Shown here: positions 35,082 through 45,066 of the stretch, one piece after another
How the letters are laid out: every line of letters begins with the position of its first letter
Numbering within the stretch: the first letter of the stretch is position 1
Source of the DNA: Actinoplanes palleronii
GTDB taxonomy: Bacteria; Actinomycetota; Actinomycetes; Mycobacteriales; Micromonosporaceae
Direction: 5' to 3'
DNA length: 57,920 bases
NCBI RefSeq assembly: GCF_016862315.1
Contig: NZ_BOMS01000011.1
Location: forward strand, 1-57,920
Notes under the pieces: generated by a model
Told to the model about the DNA's origin: nothing
The model's input: only the letters and a program-made list of their open reading frames with translations
The model's database searches: none
Translations under genes and position numbers: made by a program

Positions 35082-38041
35082 TTTGTGTCGTCCTCCAGGG
35101 TGACGTCGACCGAGTCGGCTAAGGCGCGCAGTTCCTGTGCCGCTGACATCAGGTCCACTCCTTCGCTGTCGTCTACTCTCCCCGCCAGGTAGGTCTCTAC
35201 GTTCACAAACATCCGGTCGATGAGGGTCGCAAAGATTAGTAAGGCTTGAAGTCGGGGCCGCGGGTCATCGATCAGATCCCAGACATCTTCTGGCCTAACG
35301 TCTGCTTCCGTTTTGGCGAAACGTCGATAGTCAATCATGCATTTTGAATCAATAGCACGTGAGGCGTCAACAATACGATCTCGCGCGTCGGCAGTGCCAA
35401 GTACGCCATGCGCTTGGGCTTCGTTCGCAAGGTCGATCACCAGCCGAGCTACCGTTGTCACGTCTTCCTCAGGCGGGAGCAAATCGCGAACTTTTCCCAC
35501 TATGCCCAACAAACTCTCGCCGATGCGTTGGGCGGCTCGATTCTGGTTGGCGACTACGTCGGCCAGGGCCGGCAAGGTGCTTTCACTGGATCTTATCGTC
35601 AGCACTTTGCTGTCGATATCAGCTCTAAAGTATTTGTAGCAACTGGCGACGTCGAAAAGGACTGGCGCGCCTCTTCCTTTGCTGGCGACAACCTGGTTCC
35701 GAAGCGCCAACAGGGCATCACGCCGCGCAATTTTTACGGATTTCAAAAATGCCGTCAAATCGGTGTTGCTAGCTTCGGCAAGCATCCGGGCCTTAGGCCG
35801 AAGCATCTGTGGCAGAGCTTCACGAACTGTCGAACCCGGGGCTGGAGATTCGTTTCGGAGTGTCATGAGCGCTGACGCCGATTCAGCTATGACCCTTTCA
35901 CGCCCTTGTCGCCCAGCCGCTGCGAGTTCCGCAGCGAAGCGATCGAGTTTAGGCAGCAGGTCGAGAAACCATTGGCCTCGGTGCGACGAACTGATCTCCT
36001 TACCGTCGACGACTGCGATGATGCCAGTGAGGATGACTGCTGCGTCGTCGTCGCTGCCGAAGTCGAAGGTCACTTCGCCAACTTTCGCCGCTGTGCCACC
36101 TTGTGCGCGTGGGATGCTGACGTCGGACATCCGTAACCGATGGGAACCGATGTACCACTCTGCTGTTGAGGCCTTCGGGCTCCACACCTCGACTCCGTGG
36201 GAACCACCAGCGAGGATCCCGACAACGGCTTCACAGATCCACTTCCGAACCTTGCGTGCTGTTGCAGCACCGAGGCGCGAGCCTGTGGTCCACAACTCAA
36301 TCTCATCGACCGGCGCATCTTTAGTTGGTTTCGTCTTCTCAACCGTCGTAGTCCGGTCGCGTCCACCCACGTCGAGATCTAATGCAGCGTCATCGACGAG
36401 TTTGATACCGAGATATGCTGCGACGCCGTGCAGTTGCTTATCTGCATGTGGCGGTATCTCGGCGTAGAAGTTGCGGAGACTGAGTTCAGCTTCTCCCGTC
36501 GCTGGGCTGAGCCGCTTGATCGCTTGCCGTACCGCGGGTGGCCGGACGAAACTGCGGACCTCATCCAAACGCCGAGCGAAATTTTCCGACGGAAAGATAC
36601 CTTTAGGAATCTCATCCTCGGCCGTCTCCAAGGGTGCCCGCAAGACCTGGCGGATAATCTCACGAGGGAGAAAGCCGGCTGGGCTTGCGAGTTCGATCAA
36701 TCGGTCCAAGGCTGGGCGGTTGAAAGGGTAGAAGCCATGCTTGCTGTCGCTGGCGCCAAAGGTTTGGTGGCAGGACTCTTGGACCGGACAGCCGGCACAA
36801 CCGTTGGGAGTACTTTTGCCAGTCTGGTGTTTTTCTACCAACGTTGTATGGTCGAGACGGCCGGCGTTGAGGTACCGGCCTACGAAATCCCGCAGCCTTT
36901 GCTCTCCGACCATCGTCAAACCTAGATCGAGCGTGAAATGGATACCCCTGTCCGTGAAGGTATCCATAGAACTGAGATAGCCATCTGTGACCGCGATAGC
37001 CGCTCTGAGTTTGCATAGTTCGCGGCTCGCGGGGATGGTCAGAGCCTGGGCCAACTGTTTGTCGATACCGTGGAGCAACACGAGGTCTTCGATGAAGACG
37101 CACAATTCGAGCCCTCGCGACGCGATTTCGCGCCGCACGTCCTCAAAGACCTCTAGGAGGTCGGTGCTAGCACCGGTGAAGACCTCAGCCTTTGCCCGAG
37201 GCAGATAGTGATCCCAAAGTGCGGCCAGCTCGGTTCGCAATTGCCTTACCGACCGAACTCTGCGGACGAGTTCGTATAGTTGTGAACCCAGGTCTTCGAA
37301 ATCTGCCGGATCTATATACAGATCCCGTTCCGTAAGATGTAGGTCCTCCTCGTCGATGTTCTGTCCCGGGTCTGCGCCGCCGAGTGCAAGTTTGACCAGA
37401 CGGAGAAGAGGGCCGCTCGAATCACTTAACACTGCTCGAAAGGTGTAATCACCCAGAAGACGATCACTCGTGGCACGCAGATCTTCAAGCTCAGCCGAAG
37501 ATAGCCCGTTCAAGCCCTTGATTGACTGATCCGTGTCGAACTTAACGAGATGATGGAGCCGCGCAATTAGAGCACTTACAGCCTCCTCGTTACTCGAGAC
37601 TTCGGACGACGCCTGAGCCAATTGCCTGCGGAGTTTTTCTGCTCGTTCGCCAGTGATTCCGGCCAGAATCTTCTCGGTGACACGCTTGAGTGAGGTGTTA
37701 CGCTTCTCGATATAGACGATGTGCCAGGAGGCAGGGTTTCCAGTCTGCGACTTCAGCCACCGGACCAAATGACTCTTTCCAGTACCTCGACCGCCACGGA
37801 TGAATACCAGTCGTGGTTCGTTCGATGAGAGCGGCGCCGTGAAAGTATTCAAGACATCATCTTCTGTGGCACTTGACGTGCTGCCGCCAACGCCGACGTC
37901 GCGGTAGTGCAACACCGGGATCTCCTGATGAATCGCGGCGAAGACTGCATCGCCGAGCGCATCGTCAACCTCAAGGCCACCAACATCGATAGCCGTAGCG
38001 TACTGGATCCGGTCACGCTTCCAGCAGACAATATTGTTCAC
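35078..38041 (-). CDS. dpdH: DpdH: P-loop ATPase of the restriction module
   Basis: A 987-residue protein. An N-terminal P-loop FIRGGRGTGKSHLVRWL (about residues 80-96) and a Walker-B-like FIEDLVLL near residue 325 mark an AAA/STAND-type ATPase. A cysteine group CAGCPVQESCHQ follows near residue 420. The second half (about 500-987) is unassigned and may be a DNA- or partner-binding region. The GTG at 38041 is chosen: GGAGG lies five bases before it and it overlaps the dpdG stop as GTGA; a longer frame upstream lacks this. The protein is presumed to supply energy for target surveillance. Confidence 0.75.
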   Translation of the reverse strand: MNNIVCWKRDRIQYATAIDVGGLEVDDALGDAVFAAIHQEIPVLHYRDVGVGGSTSSATEDDVLNTFTAPLSSNEPRLVFIRGGRGTGKSHLVRWLKSQTGNPASWHIVYIEKRNTSLKRVTEKILAGITGERAEKLRRQLAQASSEVSSNEEAVSALIARLHHLVKFDTDQSIKGLNGLSSAELEDLRATSDRLLGDYTFRAVLSDSSGPLLRLVKLALGGADPGQNIDEEDLHLTERDLYIDPADFEDLGSQLYELVRRVRSVRQLRTELAALWDHYLPRAKAEVFTGASTDLLEVFEDVRREIASRGLELCVFIEDLVLLHGIDKQLAQALTIPASRELCKLRAAIAVTDGYLSSMDTFTDRGIHFTLDLGLTMVGEQRLRDFVGRYLNAGRLDHTTLVEKHQTGKSTPNGCAGCPVQESCHQTFGASDSKHGFYPFNRPALDRLIELASPAGFLPREIIRQVLRAPLETAEDEIPKGIFPSENFARRLDEVRSFVRPPAVRQAIKRLSPATGEAELSLRNFYAEIPPHADKQLHGVAAYLGIKLVDDAALDLDVGGRDRTTTVEKTKPTKDAPVDEIELWTTGSRLGAATARKVRKWICEAVVGILAGGSHGVEVWSPKASTAEWYIGSHRLRMSDVSIPRAQGGTAAKVGEVTFDFGSDDDAAVILTGIIAVVDGKEISSSHRGQWFLDLLPKLDRFAAELAAAGRQGRERVIAESASALMTLRNESPAPGSTVREALPQMLRPKARMLAEASNTDLTAFLKSVKIARRDALLALRNQVVASKGRGAPVLFDVASCYKYFRADIDSKVLTIRSSESTLPALADVVANQNRAAQRIGESLLGIVGKVRDLLPPEEDVTTVARLVIDLANEAQAHGVLGTADARDRIVDASRAIDSKCMIDYRRFAKTEADVRPEDVWDLIDDPRPRLQALLIFATLIDRMFVNVETYLAGRVDDSEGVDLMSAAQELRALADSVDVTLEDDTK

Positions 38042-39012
38042 GAAGACCTCCGAGTGTCGGTCTGGACACCTTCCCATAACACATGCGTCACTCGTTGGTC
38101 GAGGGCACGGTCCGAGCGAATCCTGAGCGTTCGGCCACCGACGTCACTCCGGCCAAAAAGCTTTACGATGCCCTTCGCTTTGAGTGCCATCAAGGTCAGC
38201 GAGAATCCTGGCGATAAAACAGCGTGATCTGCGCCTTCCTCGGCGTCGTGACCAAAGACTGAGCCACTCGCATCGATAAATGGCAACATCGTCTGACACT
38301 GCTGCACGAATTCTTCGATGGTATACTCGCGGATCTGTAACGGCAAGAATCGCTCAACCGCTGTGCTCGCGTCCGGGAGAAGCGCAGATCCTAGGAGCCG
38401 TCCGACACCAAGGTATACCGCCCACCGACGAAGGGGAATCCAGCGCTCACGGTTGTAGAGTGGCCATCGACTATTGTCGTCACCTAGCTTTTCTTTCTGC
38501 CATTCGACGAACCTTCGTCCTCGGTTAGAGTCGAATGAGTTGAACGGTTCAAGTGGATCCGGTGCCGCGTACAGCAGGGAAAGCCCATGGACGAGGTCAC
38601 CCGCGCCGGCGGTAGGAGATCCTGTCAATTCATAGCGAGTAAGCAGACTCGAAAGAACTCCACTAGCGAACTCGCTAGCGGCGACGTCTTGGGCCTGCTT
38701 CCAGCGCGAGGAGGCGTCGGGGCCGAGTCCCAAACGTTCACGTCCTCCACTTACCATGTCGAGAGTTTTCAACGCTCCGAGCGATGCCTCGACAATGGTT
38801 GCGCCTGTTGTTTTCGTCCCGCGGCTGTCTTCATCGTCTGACGCTTCATCGTCCTGAACCGCGACGGCAGCCATCGCCTCAAGCAGCCCTGGTGGAGCTA
38901 CAAGGTCTTTCAGTTCAGACTCGGTTAGCGTCTGACCTGGGACCACGAACAAGGCACGGATCAAGTAGCGCATCGCCTCAGGCACGATGTCCGGTGGGTT
39001 TAATAGGGCCAT
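38038..39012 (-). CDS. dpdG: DpdG-like protein
   Basis: A 324-residue protein with no recognised catalytic motif. Named from position between the RecQ-like DpdF and the ATPase DpdH and from matching length. An N-terminal segment LIRALFVVPGQTLTESELKDLV looks like a winged-helix element, and the C-terminal part (SLTLMALKAKGIVKLFGRSD) like another; so a DNA- or protein-docking role is possible. In the Salmonella cluster dpdG is required for restriction. The ATG directly abuts the dpdF stop. Confidence 0.62.
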   Translation of the reverse strand: MALLNPPDIVPEAMRYLIRALFVVPGQTLTESELKDLVAPPGLLEAMAAVAVQDDEASDDEDSRGTKTTGATIVEASLGALKTLDMVSGGRERLGLGPDASSRWKQAQDVAASEFASGVLSSLLTRYELTGSPTAGAGDLVHGLSLLYAAPDPLEPFNSFDSNRGRRFVEWQKEKLGDDNSRWPLYNRERWIPLRRWAVYLGVGRLLGSALLPDASTAVERFLPLQIREYTIEEFVQQCQTMLPFIDASGSVFGHDAEEGADHAVLSPGFSLTLMALKAKGIVKLFGRSDVGGRTLRIRSDRALDQRVTHVLWEGVQTDTRRSS

Positions 39013-41445
39013 CTACAGCATCCTCAAAATGTGATCGATCTCGTAAGTGACGCCCCAATTCTCATGGAGAAGTAGCCGGTCATCGTGTGGCGAAAGTTGC
39101 TCCTCAGGCGTCACGACCACGGCAAACGGAGATTTGGCGAGCCGGTCGAGCAGGAGTGTCAGGCCTGCCCATCGGCCCATCTGCGGCGTAACGCGAAGTA
39201 CCGTTGGCAGGGTGAATTGTTGCCAGTCATGAAGGAACTCCTGTGGGGTTAGATGCCACCAAATATCATTGATCGCAGGTCTAGGCCGTGTGACAGTTCC
39301 CGTATCTAAGATCAGTCTTACAATGCCGTGCCCGACGAGCCTCGTCAACAGTTCCGTTTCCGAGGCTGGCGAGTACCCCTTCACTCTAACTGCCAGGCGC
39401 CCTGTGGAGGCCAACCGCCGCAAAGCGGGCGAGGCCTCACGCCTTGAGTTACCGAGTTTCATGACAGATACGGTCTTGCTTTGCCGCGGACTCCGGCCCG
39501 ACAGTCGGCACTTTTGGCAGCCCCCGCACTGTGTGGCAACTGCAAGAAGGTCCCCGCCAATGTTAATTCCGTAGTAATCGGCTAGTGTGGAATTCAAGCA
39601 CAACGAAGACTCGCGCAACAGGGCAGCCGCGGTAGCGAACGAGGCCATTCCGGCTTGCTTGCTCTCGGCGCGGGTTTCGACGATTCGGCGTTTGAAGTGC
39701 GCCTCGTCTGTCAGCGACCCGTCGTGGAGGCGCACGGTTGCCGTCCTTCGGTACTGAGCGAAGATTTGATCTACCTCTTCCTCGCTCGCGTCCGGCGGCA
39801 CTGTCGGTAGAGAGGAACGATCGAGTTCTAGCATGCCCGATCGCTCCATGAGGCTCAACGTCTGCGTGTTCCAGTAGATATTGGCGTCACTAAACGGGTG
39901 ATTTACAGCATCGTGCGCTGCCGAAAGATCGATATGTAGGCGGTCGCCCACCGCGCTTCCCAGACGTAGCTGCCGCCACCGCAGCCAGGCTTTCTCCGCG
40001 CCAATAAGCCGCGCGTCAGCCATATCTGCGGCAACCTCTTCGTCCGCACGAGTCCACAGGACGACCGATGCTGATGCCCTACCGTCTCGTCCTGCTCGCC
40101 CTACTTCCTGGTAGAGACGGTCTACAGACTCGGGCAAACACAGATGTACTACAGAGCGGACGGATGGGATGTCAATGCCAAGCCCAAATGCCGACGTCGC
40201 GATCACTACGTCCCGGTCTTGATCAGGATCCCCTCGCAACGCTAGTGCATCTGCTGCAGCGGCTCTTTGCCGGAGGGAGGACGAGCCCGTGACCGTGGAA
40301 ACCCGTATTCCAGCCTCACTAAGCCATCGCTCGGCATCACGAACGGTCGTGGACCTCGTGGACGAGTGCAACGTCGTATACACGATAATCGGACGCGGAA
40401 GATGTCGGCATGCCTCAATGAAACGCTGCCTTTTGATCTCCTCGCTAGTACAGAAGGCCACCCACCAAGCAGGTTCAGGCCGGGTGGCCTGAGCGGTGAT
40501 TAGCGTGGTTCCTTTCGGACCTGGAAACAATCGGAAAAGGGCGTCTGCGGCGTATTTGTCCAGCGTGCCGGTCAACATCACCGTCCTGGGCATGCGACTC
40601 GGTGGCGCGGTAGAGAGCAACTGATTTCGCAAGCCGGCGACCATCTGAAATGCCGGGCGGAAGTCGTCGCCCCACTCCGCCACCATGTGTGCCTCGTCGA
40701 TCGCGATGAGATCCAGCCTGCCCTCGGCTGCGGATCGCTCGATATGCGGTGCAAGCACCGTGCACGCGGCCTCAGGGGAAGTGATGATCAGCCACTGGTC
40801 CCCGTCCCCGAACGCACGGGCGACAGCAGTCTTTTCAACCGCCGGCAGGCTGCCGTGGTATGCGAAGGTCAACTGCTCGCCGGTGAGGTCTCGCACGCGA
40901 CGCTCAAGATCAATCGCGAGGGATACGGTCGGTGTCACGAGCACGGTCTGCCTGGGGCGATTCCTGACAGCTCTGCTGAGCACCACCTCAGTCTTTCCTG
41001 ATCCTGTCGGCAGGACACAGATCACCGATTCACCCGGGCCGGCTACGGCTACGGCCCGAACGCAGTCACGTTGGCCCACAGTTGTGTACTCATCGAACTT
41101 TACTGACTGGCGGTAGAACTCGTCTGCACTGACTTTGGTGGCAACCCTCCGCGGGAGGGAGCGGGAGGGAGCCTCGTCCGGTGGCGTTCCGCAATGATCG
41201 AGCCAGGTCGGCAACCAATGTTCGACCTGCCAGGCTCCGTCGTCCCTTCGCCTGAAGCCGTGGACACGCCACTCCTCGTCGGTCACGGCCGGCAGTTCGT
41301 TCCTCCGAACCGCGCCGTAGTCTTTAGCCACGAGCGCGCTACGCACGAGGACAAGCAGTTCAGCGTGCGTAACGCCGGCACCCGTCAATCGGCGTGCTAA
41401 GCGCCTGTCATCAGCAGCAAGTTCACGAAGGGTGAAATGATTCAT
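39013..41445 (-). CDS. dpdF: DpdF: RecQ-like helicase
   Basis: An 810-residue superfamily-2 helicase. Motif I is VLPTGSGKTEVV, motif II IDEAHMVAEWGDDFRP (the AEWGDDFRP part is the RecQ signature, cf. SQWGHDFRP). Motif V/VI appears as ATSAFGLGIDIPSVRSVVH and YQEVGRAGRDGR. A cysteine cluster CGGCQKC follows about residue 665, like the RecQ zinc site. The C-terminal third is dpd-specific. ATG 41445 overlaps the dpdE stop as ATGA and has AAAGG upstream, so I prefer it to the longer frame. Confidence 0.85.
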   Translation of the reverse strand: MNHFTLRELAADDRRLARRLTGAGVTHAELLVLVRSALVAKDYGAVRRNELPAVTDEEWRVHGFRRRDDGAWQVEHWLPTWLDHCGTPPDEAPSRSLPRRVATKVSADEFYRQSVKFDEYTTVGQRDCVRAVAVAGPGESVICVLPTGSGKTEVVLSRAVRNRPRQTVLVTPTVSLAIDLERRVRDLTGEQLTFAYHGSLPAVEKTAVARAFGDGDQWLIITSPEAACTVLAPHIERSAAEGRLDLIAIDEAHMVAEWGDDFRPAFQMVAGLRNQLLSTAPPSRMPRTVMLTGTLDKYAADALFRLFPGPKGTTLITAQATRPEPAWWVAFCTSEEIKRQRFIEACRHLPRPIIVYTTLHSSTRSTTVRDAERWLSEAGIRVSTVTGSSSLRQRAAAADALALRGDPDQDRDVVIATSAFGLGIDIPSVRSVVHLCLPESVDRLYQEVGRAGRDGRASASVVLWTRADEEVAADMADARLIGAEKAWLRWRQLRLGSAVGDRLHIDLSAAHDAVNHPFSDANIYWNTQTLSLMERSGMLELDRSSLPTVPPDASEEEVDQIFAQYRRTATVRLHDGSLTDEAHFKRRIVETRAESKQAGMASFATAAALLRESSLCLNSTLADYYGINIGGDLLAVATQCGGCQKCRLSGRSPRQSKTVSVMKLGNSRREASPALRRLASTGRLAVRVKGYSPASETELLTRLVGHGIVRLILDTGTVTRPRPAINDIWWHLTPQEFLHDWQQFTLPTVLRVTPQMGRWAGLTLLLDRLAKSPFAVVVTPEEQLSPHDDRLLLHENWGVTYEIDHILRML

Positions 41446-44400
41446 ACCTTTGGGACCCATGTAATAATCACTGTGCCGCAACTGTCTAGCTCGATTTCCG
41501 GGTTTCGCACTGCCGCCATTACTGCGGCCGAAAGTTCCTGTTCCTCGGCACCATCTCCTTGCCGCTCGTTGCGCGCCACGCGGATGGCATGTTCTCGTTC
41601 AGCGTTGGTACAAGCCGCGTCAGCCGCAACCGCGGATCGCTGTACTACGTTGTCTCGGTTGCGGACCGCAGCCAACGCCTCAGCAAGACTTCGCTCACAA
41701 GTCTCCTGCCAGTCAAGACCGCCGGTGAGCTCACGGAATCGCTCAGGGCGACTCCCGAGGTTGACACCTTCGGGCATACCGTCACGTCTGGTGCGCTCAA
41801 CGTTGGCGATCATCGACGCTGGGCACTCACCATAGCCTGGCATCCACCAAATTCGCTCTATCGTTGTCGGTAGCAACGATGTAATCCGGGTGGTAGCAGC
41901 GCGGGTGAGGTGAGGCGAAAGATTGAATGACTGACGGGCGGAGACGACGAAGTCAAAACAAAGCAGGATGAGGGGATCTGATTCAGGACGTGGGTGTTGC
42001 CGAACCAGTTCCACCGCGAAGGCTCGACCGCGGTCATCAACTTCTGCGTACTGGGCGAAGGTGTCGATTAGCGGCTCGCCCCATCGCAGAAGTCCGCGGG
42101 GGGAAGATGCCTCGGCAGCTTCGATCCGGTCTGCCACGTAAGGAAGGTCGAAAAGTTTGTCTCGCATCTGCACTGCTTCCTCCTCAGGCAGCAGTGGGGG
42201 ATGTCTCCGCGATATTCCGAACTTCATGGTTCCGGGCTCTTCCGATACTTCGGTGAACCCCAACATGGTGACAATGTACCCGTGGACTGCGGCCTGAAAT
42301 TTCGCGGATTGCTTGTCGACATTACCGAGTAAGTCGCCCAACTTCCTGTCGTGGGATCGGTCTTCGATGCTATCAAGCGCCTCTTGGCCAATAATGCGTT
42401 TGCGCTGTTTTTCAAGATTCTTCGCTCTGTCCGAGATCGAATTCGATGCTTCGGCGAAGGAATCTGTCAACGCTGATCGGAAGAAGTCGCGCTCTAAATC
42501 CGCGAGGATGTACTGGAGGGTGGCTGTCGACTCGGTGAAGACCGCGAAGGCCTCGTCGACCAACTGAAGCCAAGCCCCAAGGTGCTGACCGATCAGGTCA
42601 TCAGAACCGGTGACGACCGTCGAGAGGATCGGGACGCCATACTCGTCCCACCGATCAAATCTGCCGAGCCGCTGTTCGATTTGAGAAATAGAAGTAGGTA
42701 GATTAACGTGGAGCACTTCGTGGATGAACTGGAGATTTGTTCCTTCTTCCGCGGAGCGGTCCATCACCAATAGATTTTTCTCGCCGCTTCTAGCAAAACC
42801 CCGAATCAACGACGCCCGATCATCGTACGTTTGGCCCTCGAGCAATGATGAGATGCGATGTGCTCCGAAGCGCTTCGCTAGTGATTCGGACAAAATTGCC
42901 GCCGTACGAGGAAAGGAGCAAGCGATGGCGAACTTCTTGTTTGACCCTATACGCAGCACTGCCCAGTCGGCGGTCAGGTCAACGATGGTGTCGGTGGTGG
43001 ACAACTCAAGAATACGCTCAACTGACGTCGCCAGTCGCTGCCCAGCAGCAGACTGAAGGACAGGCAGCATGGCATCAAGCTCTGCAGTTGACAGGTCATG
43101 CCCGGTAAGGCCTCGCGCAACGATCGCGATGTCGCGTAGTGCTTCGGCGGGTGCTAACGCACGGCCAAGGACGCACTGCAGTGCATTAGCCGCTGCCAGT
43201 TGCTCCTCTTCGTTTGTACAATCAGCCTCCAACTCAAGCCGAAAGTCCTCCAAAGCCTCGAAGACAAGCCTGCGCCGTGCATCTGTATCCAACAAACGCC
43301 ATTGCGGGGAGTGTTCCCGCCCGCGGGCCGGGTAACCGGCCTTGATTGCCTGCGGCCGCCGATTTCGGATCATACGCCTGTGAATGCGGTAAGCCTCGGA
43401 AACATGGAAACGTAAAGAGGCGACTGAACGCCTTAGCTCGGAACGGTCCTCACCCGCGATTGCCTTTAGCGAACGTGCAACGTACGCCGCCACTGTCTCG
43501 TCTCCCGCAAGAAGCTCCCGAAGTTCCATAAGCGGCTCACGGAGATACCTCGGCGACTCCTCGGGGTCGACCGCCGACATGGTCTCGGCCAGTACGTCAC
43601 GCATTTCCACCCGGCGCCGAAAACCTTCAATATCTTCGAGTTTATAGGTAACAGGATCTAGCAGGTGCAGCAAGCCAAGGAAGCCGTCTTCGTTGCTCCG
43701 GACCGGAGTCGCGCTGAGAAGCAGCAACGCCCGCGAAGCTTTTGCTACCCGCACCAAAATTTCATAGTCTAGACGGCGTTCGTCGTCTCTTTCCTTCAGC
43801 ACTCCGTAAGTCAATCGATGGGCTTCATCAACAATTGTTAGACTGCGTTCGATGATCGGAACCTCAGCTATCCGCGAGTGGGGCATAACCCTCACCTTGG
43901 CCGGCAAGCGATGAGCCCGGAACTTCGACTTCAGTTCGACACGCCATTGCTCTTCCAGGCTGTCGGGTACAAGCACGAGTGCTTCATGGTCGCCCTCTGT
44001 GCCATGAAGCAGTAGCTGCCGGAGAACCATTCCAGCTTCTACGGTCTTACCCAGACCCACCTCGTCAGCCAGGATATATCGCGGTATGGGATCGGCAAGG
44101 ATTCGTCTCGCGGCACCGAGTTGGTGATCATGCAGTTCGACCGCAGACGAAAGTAGTCCACCTAAGGACATACTTGCGGTTCGCTGCCAAGTAACCTGGC
44201 TCAGGAAAGCCGTCCGATGCGCATGGAAGAAGCGTGTCTCCACCGTGCCTGCGACCAGTAGATCCAGCGGGTGCTTTAATGGGCGGTTCCATCGCACTCG
44301 CAACTCGTCAGACGGAACGGCGATGTTGGTGTGGTTCGGGAACTCCACTACGTAAGCCGACCGACTCGCGTCGGCGGGTGCGAAGATGCGACCGACCAGC

Positions 44401-44633
44401 CACCTTGTTCCGTCGAACCACCAGACCCGCTGCTGGGCCGTCAGTGGTTCAACGAACCACTGACGGCCCTCCGCCGGGTGTGCTAGCTCAGGGCGGGTTG
44501 GGGAATCAAAGAAGTGGATCCAAGAGCCGTCCCGAGAGAGCCGGCCCCACCCCAACTCCGCATCCCGGGCGAACGTGGTGAACCGGTTCTTCGGAAAGTC
44601 ATACACTCCCCTGCTTGCCGACGCCCTAGACAC
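41442..44633 (-). CDS. dpdE: DpdE: SNF2-family helicase, first gene of the restriction operon
   Basis: A 1063-residue SWI2/SNF2-type ATPase. Motif I is ADEVGLGKTVEAG (about residues 189-201), motif II DEAH about 269-272, motif III LLSATPVRSNE; the helicase C-terminal lobe has RSAEEGTNLQF and QIEQRLGRFDR. About 150 N-terminal residues form a domain with WGR and Trp-rich strands, probably a small beta-barrel for DNA or histone-fold-like contact. I prefer GTG 44633 because GGAGG stands five bases upstream; a GTG at 44699 has AGGAG directly adjacent, too close. The remaining seven genes follow with overlaps. Confidence 0.82.
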   Translation of the reverse strand: MSRASASRGVYDFPKNRFTTFARDAELGWGRLSRDGSWIHFFDSPTRPELAHPAEGRQWFVEPLTAQQRVWWFDGTRWLVGRIFAPADASRSAYVVEFPNHTNIAVPSDELRVRWNRPLKHPLDLLVAGTVETRFFHAHRTAFLSQVTWQRTASMSLGGLLSSAVELHDHQLGAARRILADPIPRYILADEVGLGKTVEAGMVLRQLLLHGTEGDHEALVLVPDSLEEQWRVELKSKFRAHRLPAKVRVMPHSRIAEVPIIERSLTIVDEAHRLTYGVLKERDDERRLDYEILVRVAKASRALLLLSATPVRSNEDGFLGLLHLLDPVTYKLEDIEGFRRRVEMRDVLAETMSAVDPEESPRYLREPLMELRELLAGDETVAAYVARSLKAIAGEDRSELRRSVASLRFHVSEAYRIHRRMIRNRRPQAIKAGYPARGREHSPQWRLLDTDARRRLVFEALEDFRLELEADCTNEEEQLAAANALQCVLGRALAPAEALRDIAIVARGLTGHDLSTAELDAMLPVLQSAAGQRLATSVERILELSTTDTIVDLTADWAVLRIGSNKKFAIACSFPRTAAILSESLAKRFGAHRISSLLEGQTYDDRASLIRGFARSGEKNLLVMDRSAEEGTNLQFIHEVLHVNLPTSISQIEQRLGRFDRWDEYGVPILSTVVTGSDDLIGQHLGAWLQLVDEAFAVFTESTATLQYILADLERDFFRSALTDSFAEASNSISDRAKNLEKQRKRIIGQEALDSIEDRSHDRKLGDLLGNVDKQSAKFQAAVHGYIVTMLGFTEVSEEPGTMKFGISRRHPPLLPEEEAVQMRDKLFDLPYVADRIEAAEASSPRGLLRWGEPLIDTFAQYAEVDDRGRAFAVELVRQHPRPESDPLILLCFDFVVSARQSFNLSPHLTRAATTRITSLLPTTIERIWWMPGYGECPASMIANVERTRRDGMPEGVNLGSRPERFRELTGGLDWQETCERSLAEALAAVRNRDNVVQRSAVAADAACTNAEREHAIRVARNERQGDGAEEQELSAAVMAAVRNPEIELDSCGTVIITWVPKV

Positions 44634-45066
44634 GCCAGCCTCCCACCTCGACGAATACGACGCCGGGCGGTGTCCACTGTGCTCCTGCTTGCATGCCACC
44701 TCCTGAGGCGATGAATGCTACGCAGGAGGTCTGACAGTTTTCGTCGGCCGTCTCGGTGATAGTTCGCCTCAACTGCACCTCGCGAGGTTGTCGATCATGA
44801 CAAAAAATTCAAATGGTGCAAAGCGCACATCGGGCCGATCCGGCGAATGATCCCATGGGCGAACCCACTCGTCGCCACTAATGGTCAGGACGAGCACCCG
44901 CACCGGGGCTGTGCGTAGTCACTTGAAGTGCTGTTGAGCTGGGATCTTGGATGCCTCAGAGGCGAGATTCGGAAGCCTATGCCGGACCGGCGCGAACCGT
45001 TGGTGATCATGATTCTGTAAAGGCACATGGCCACTTGCTGTGTCACCCACACGGACACAGCAGAGC
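44634..45066 (-). promoter_or_regulatory. Promoter region of the dpdE operon with palindrome
   Basis: About 430 bases with no gene. On the minus strand TTGCAC (44821-44816) and CATGAT (44799-44794), 16 bases apart, form a plausible sigma-70-like promoter. The perfect 12-base palindrome ACCTCGCGAGGT at 44777-44788 would then lie over the start site, as an operator does. The promoter is not strongly consensus. The IS5-type element begins 180 bases or more upstream, so it probably left this promoter intact. Confidence 0.35.
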
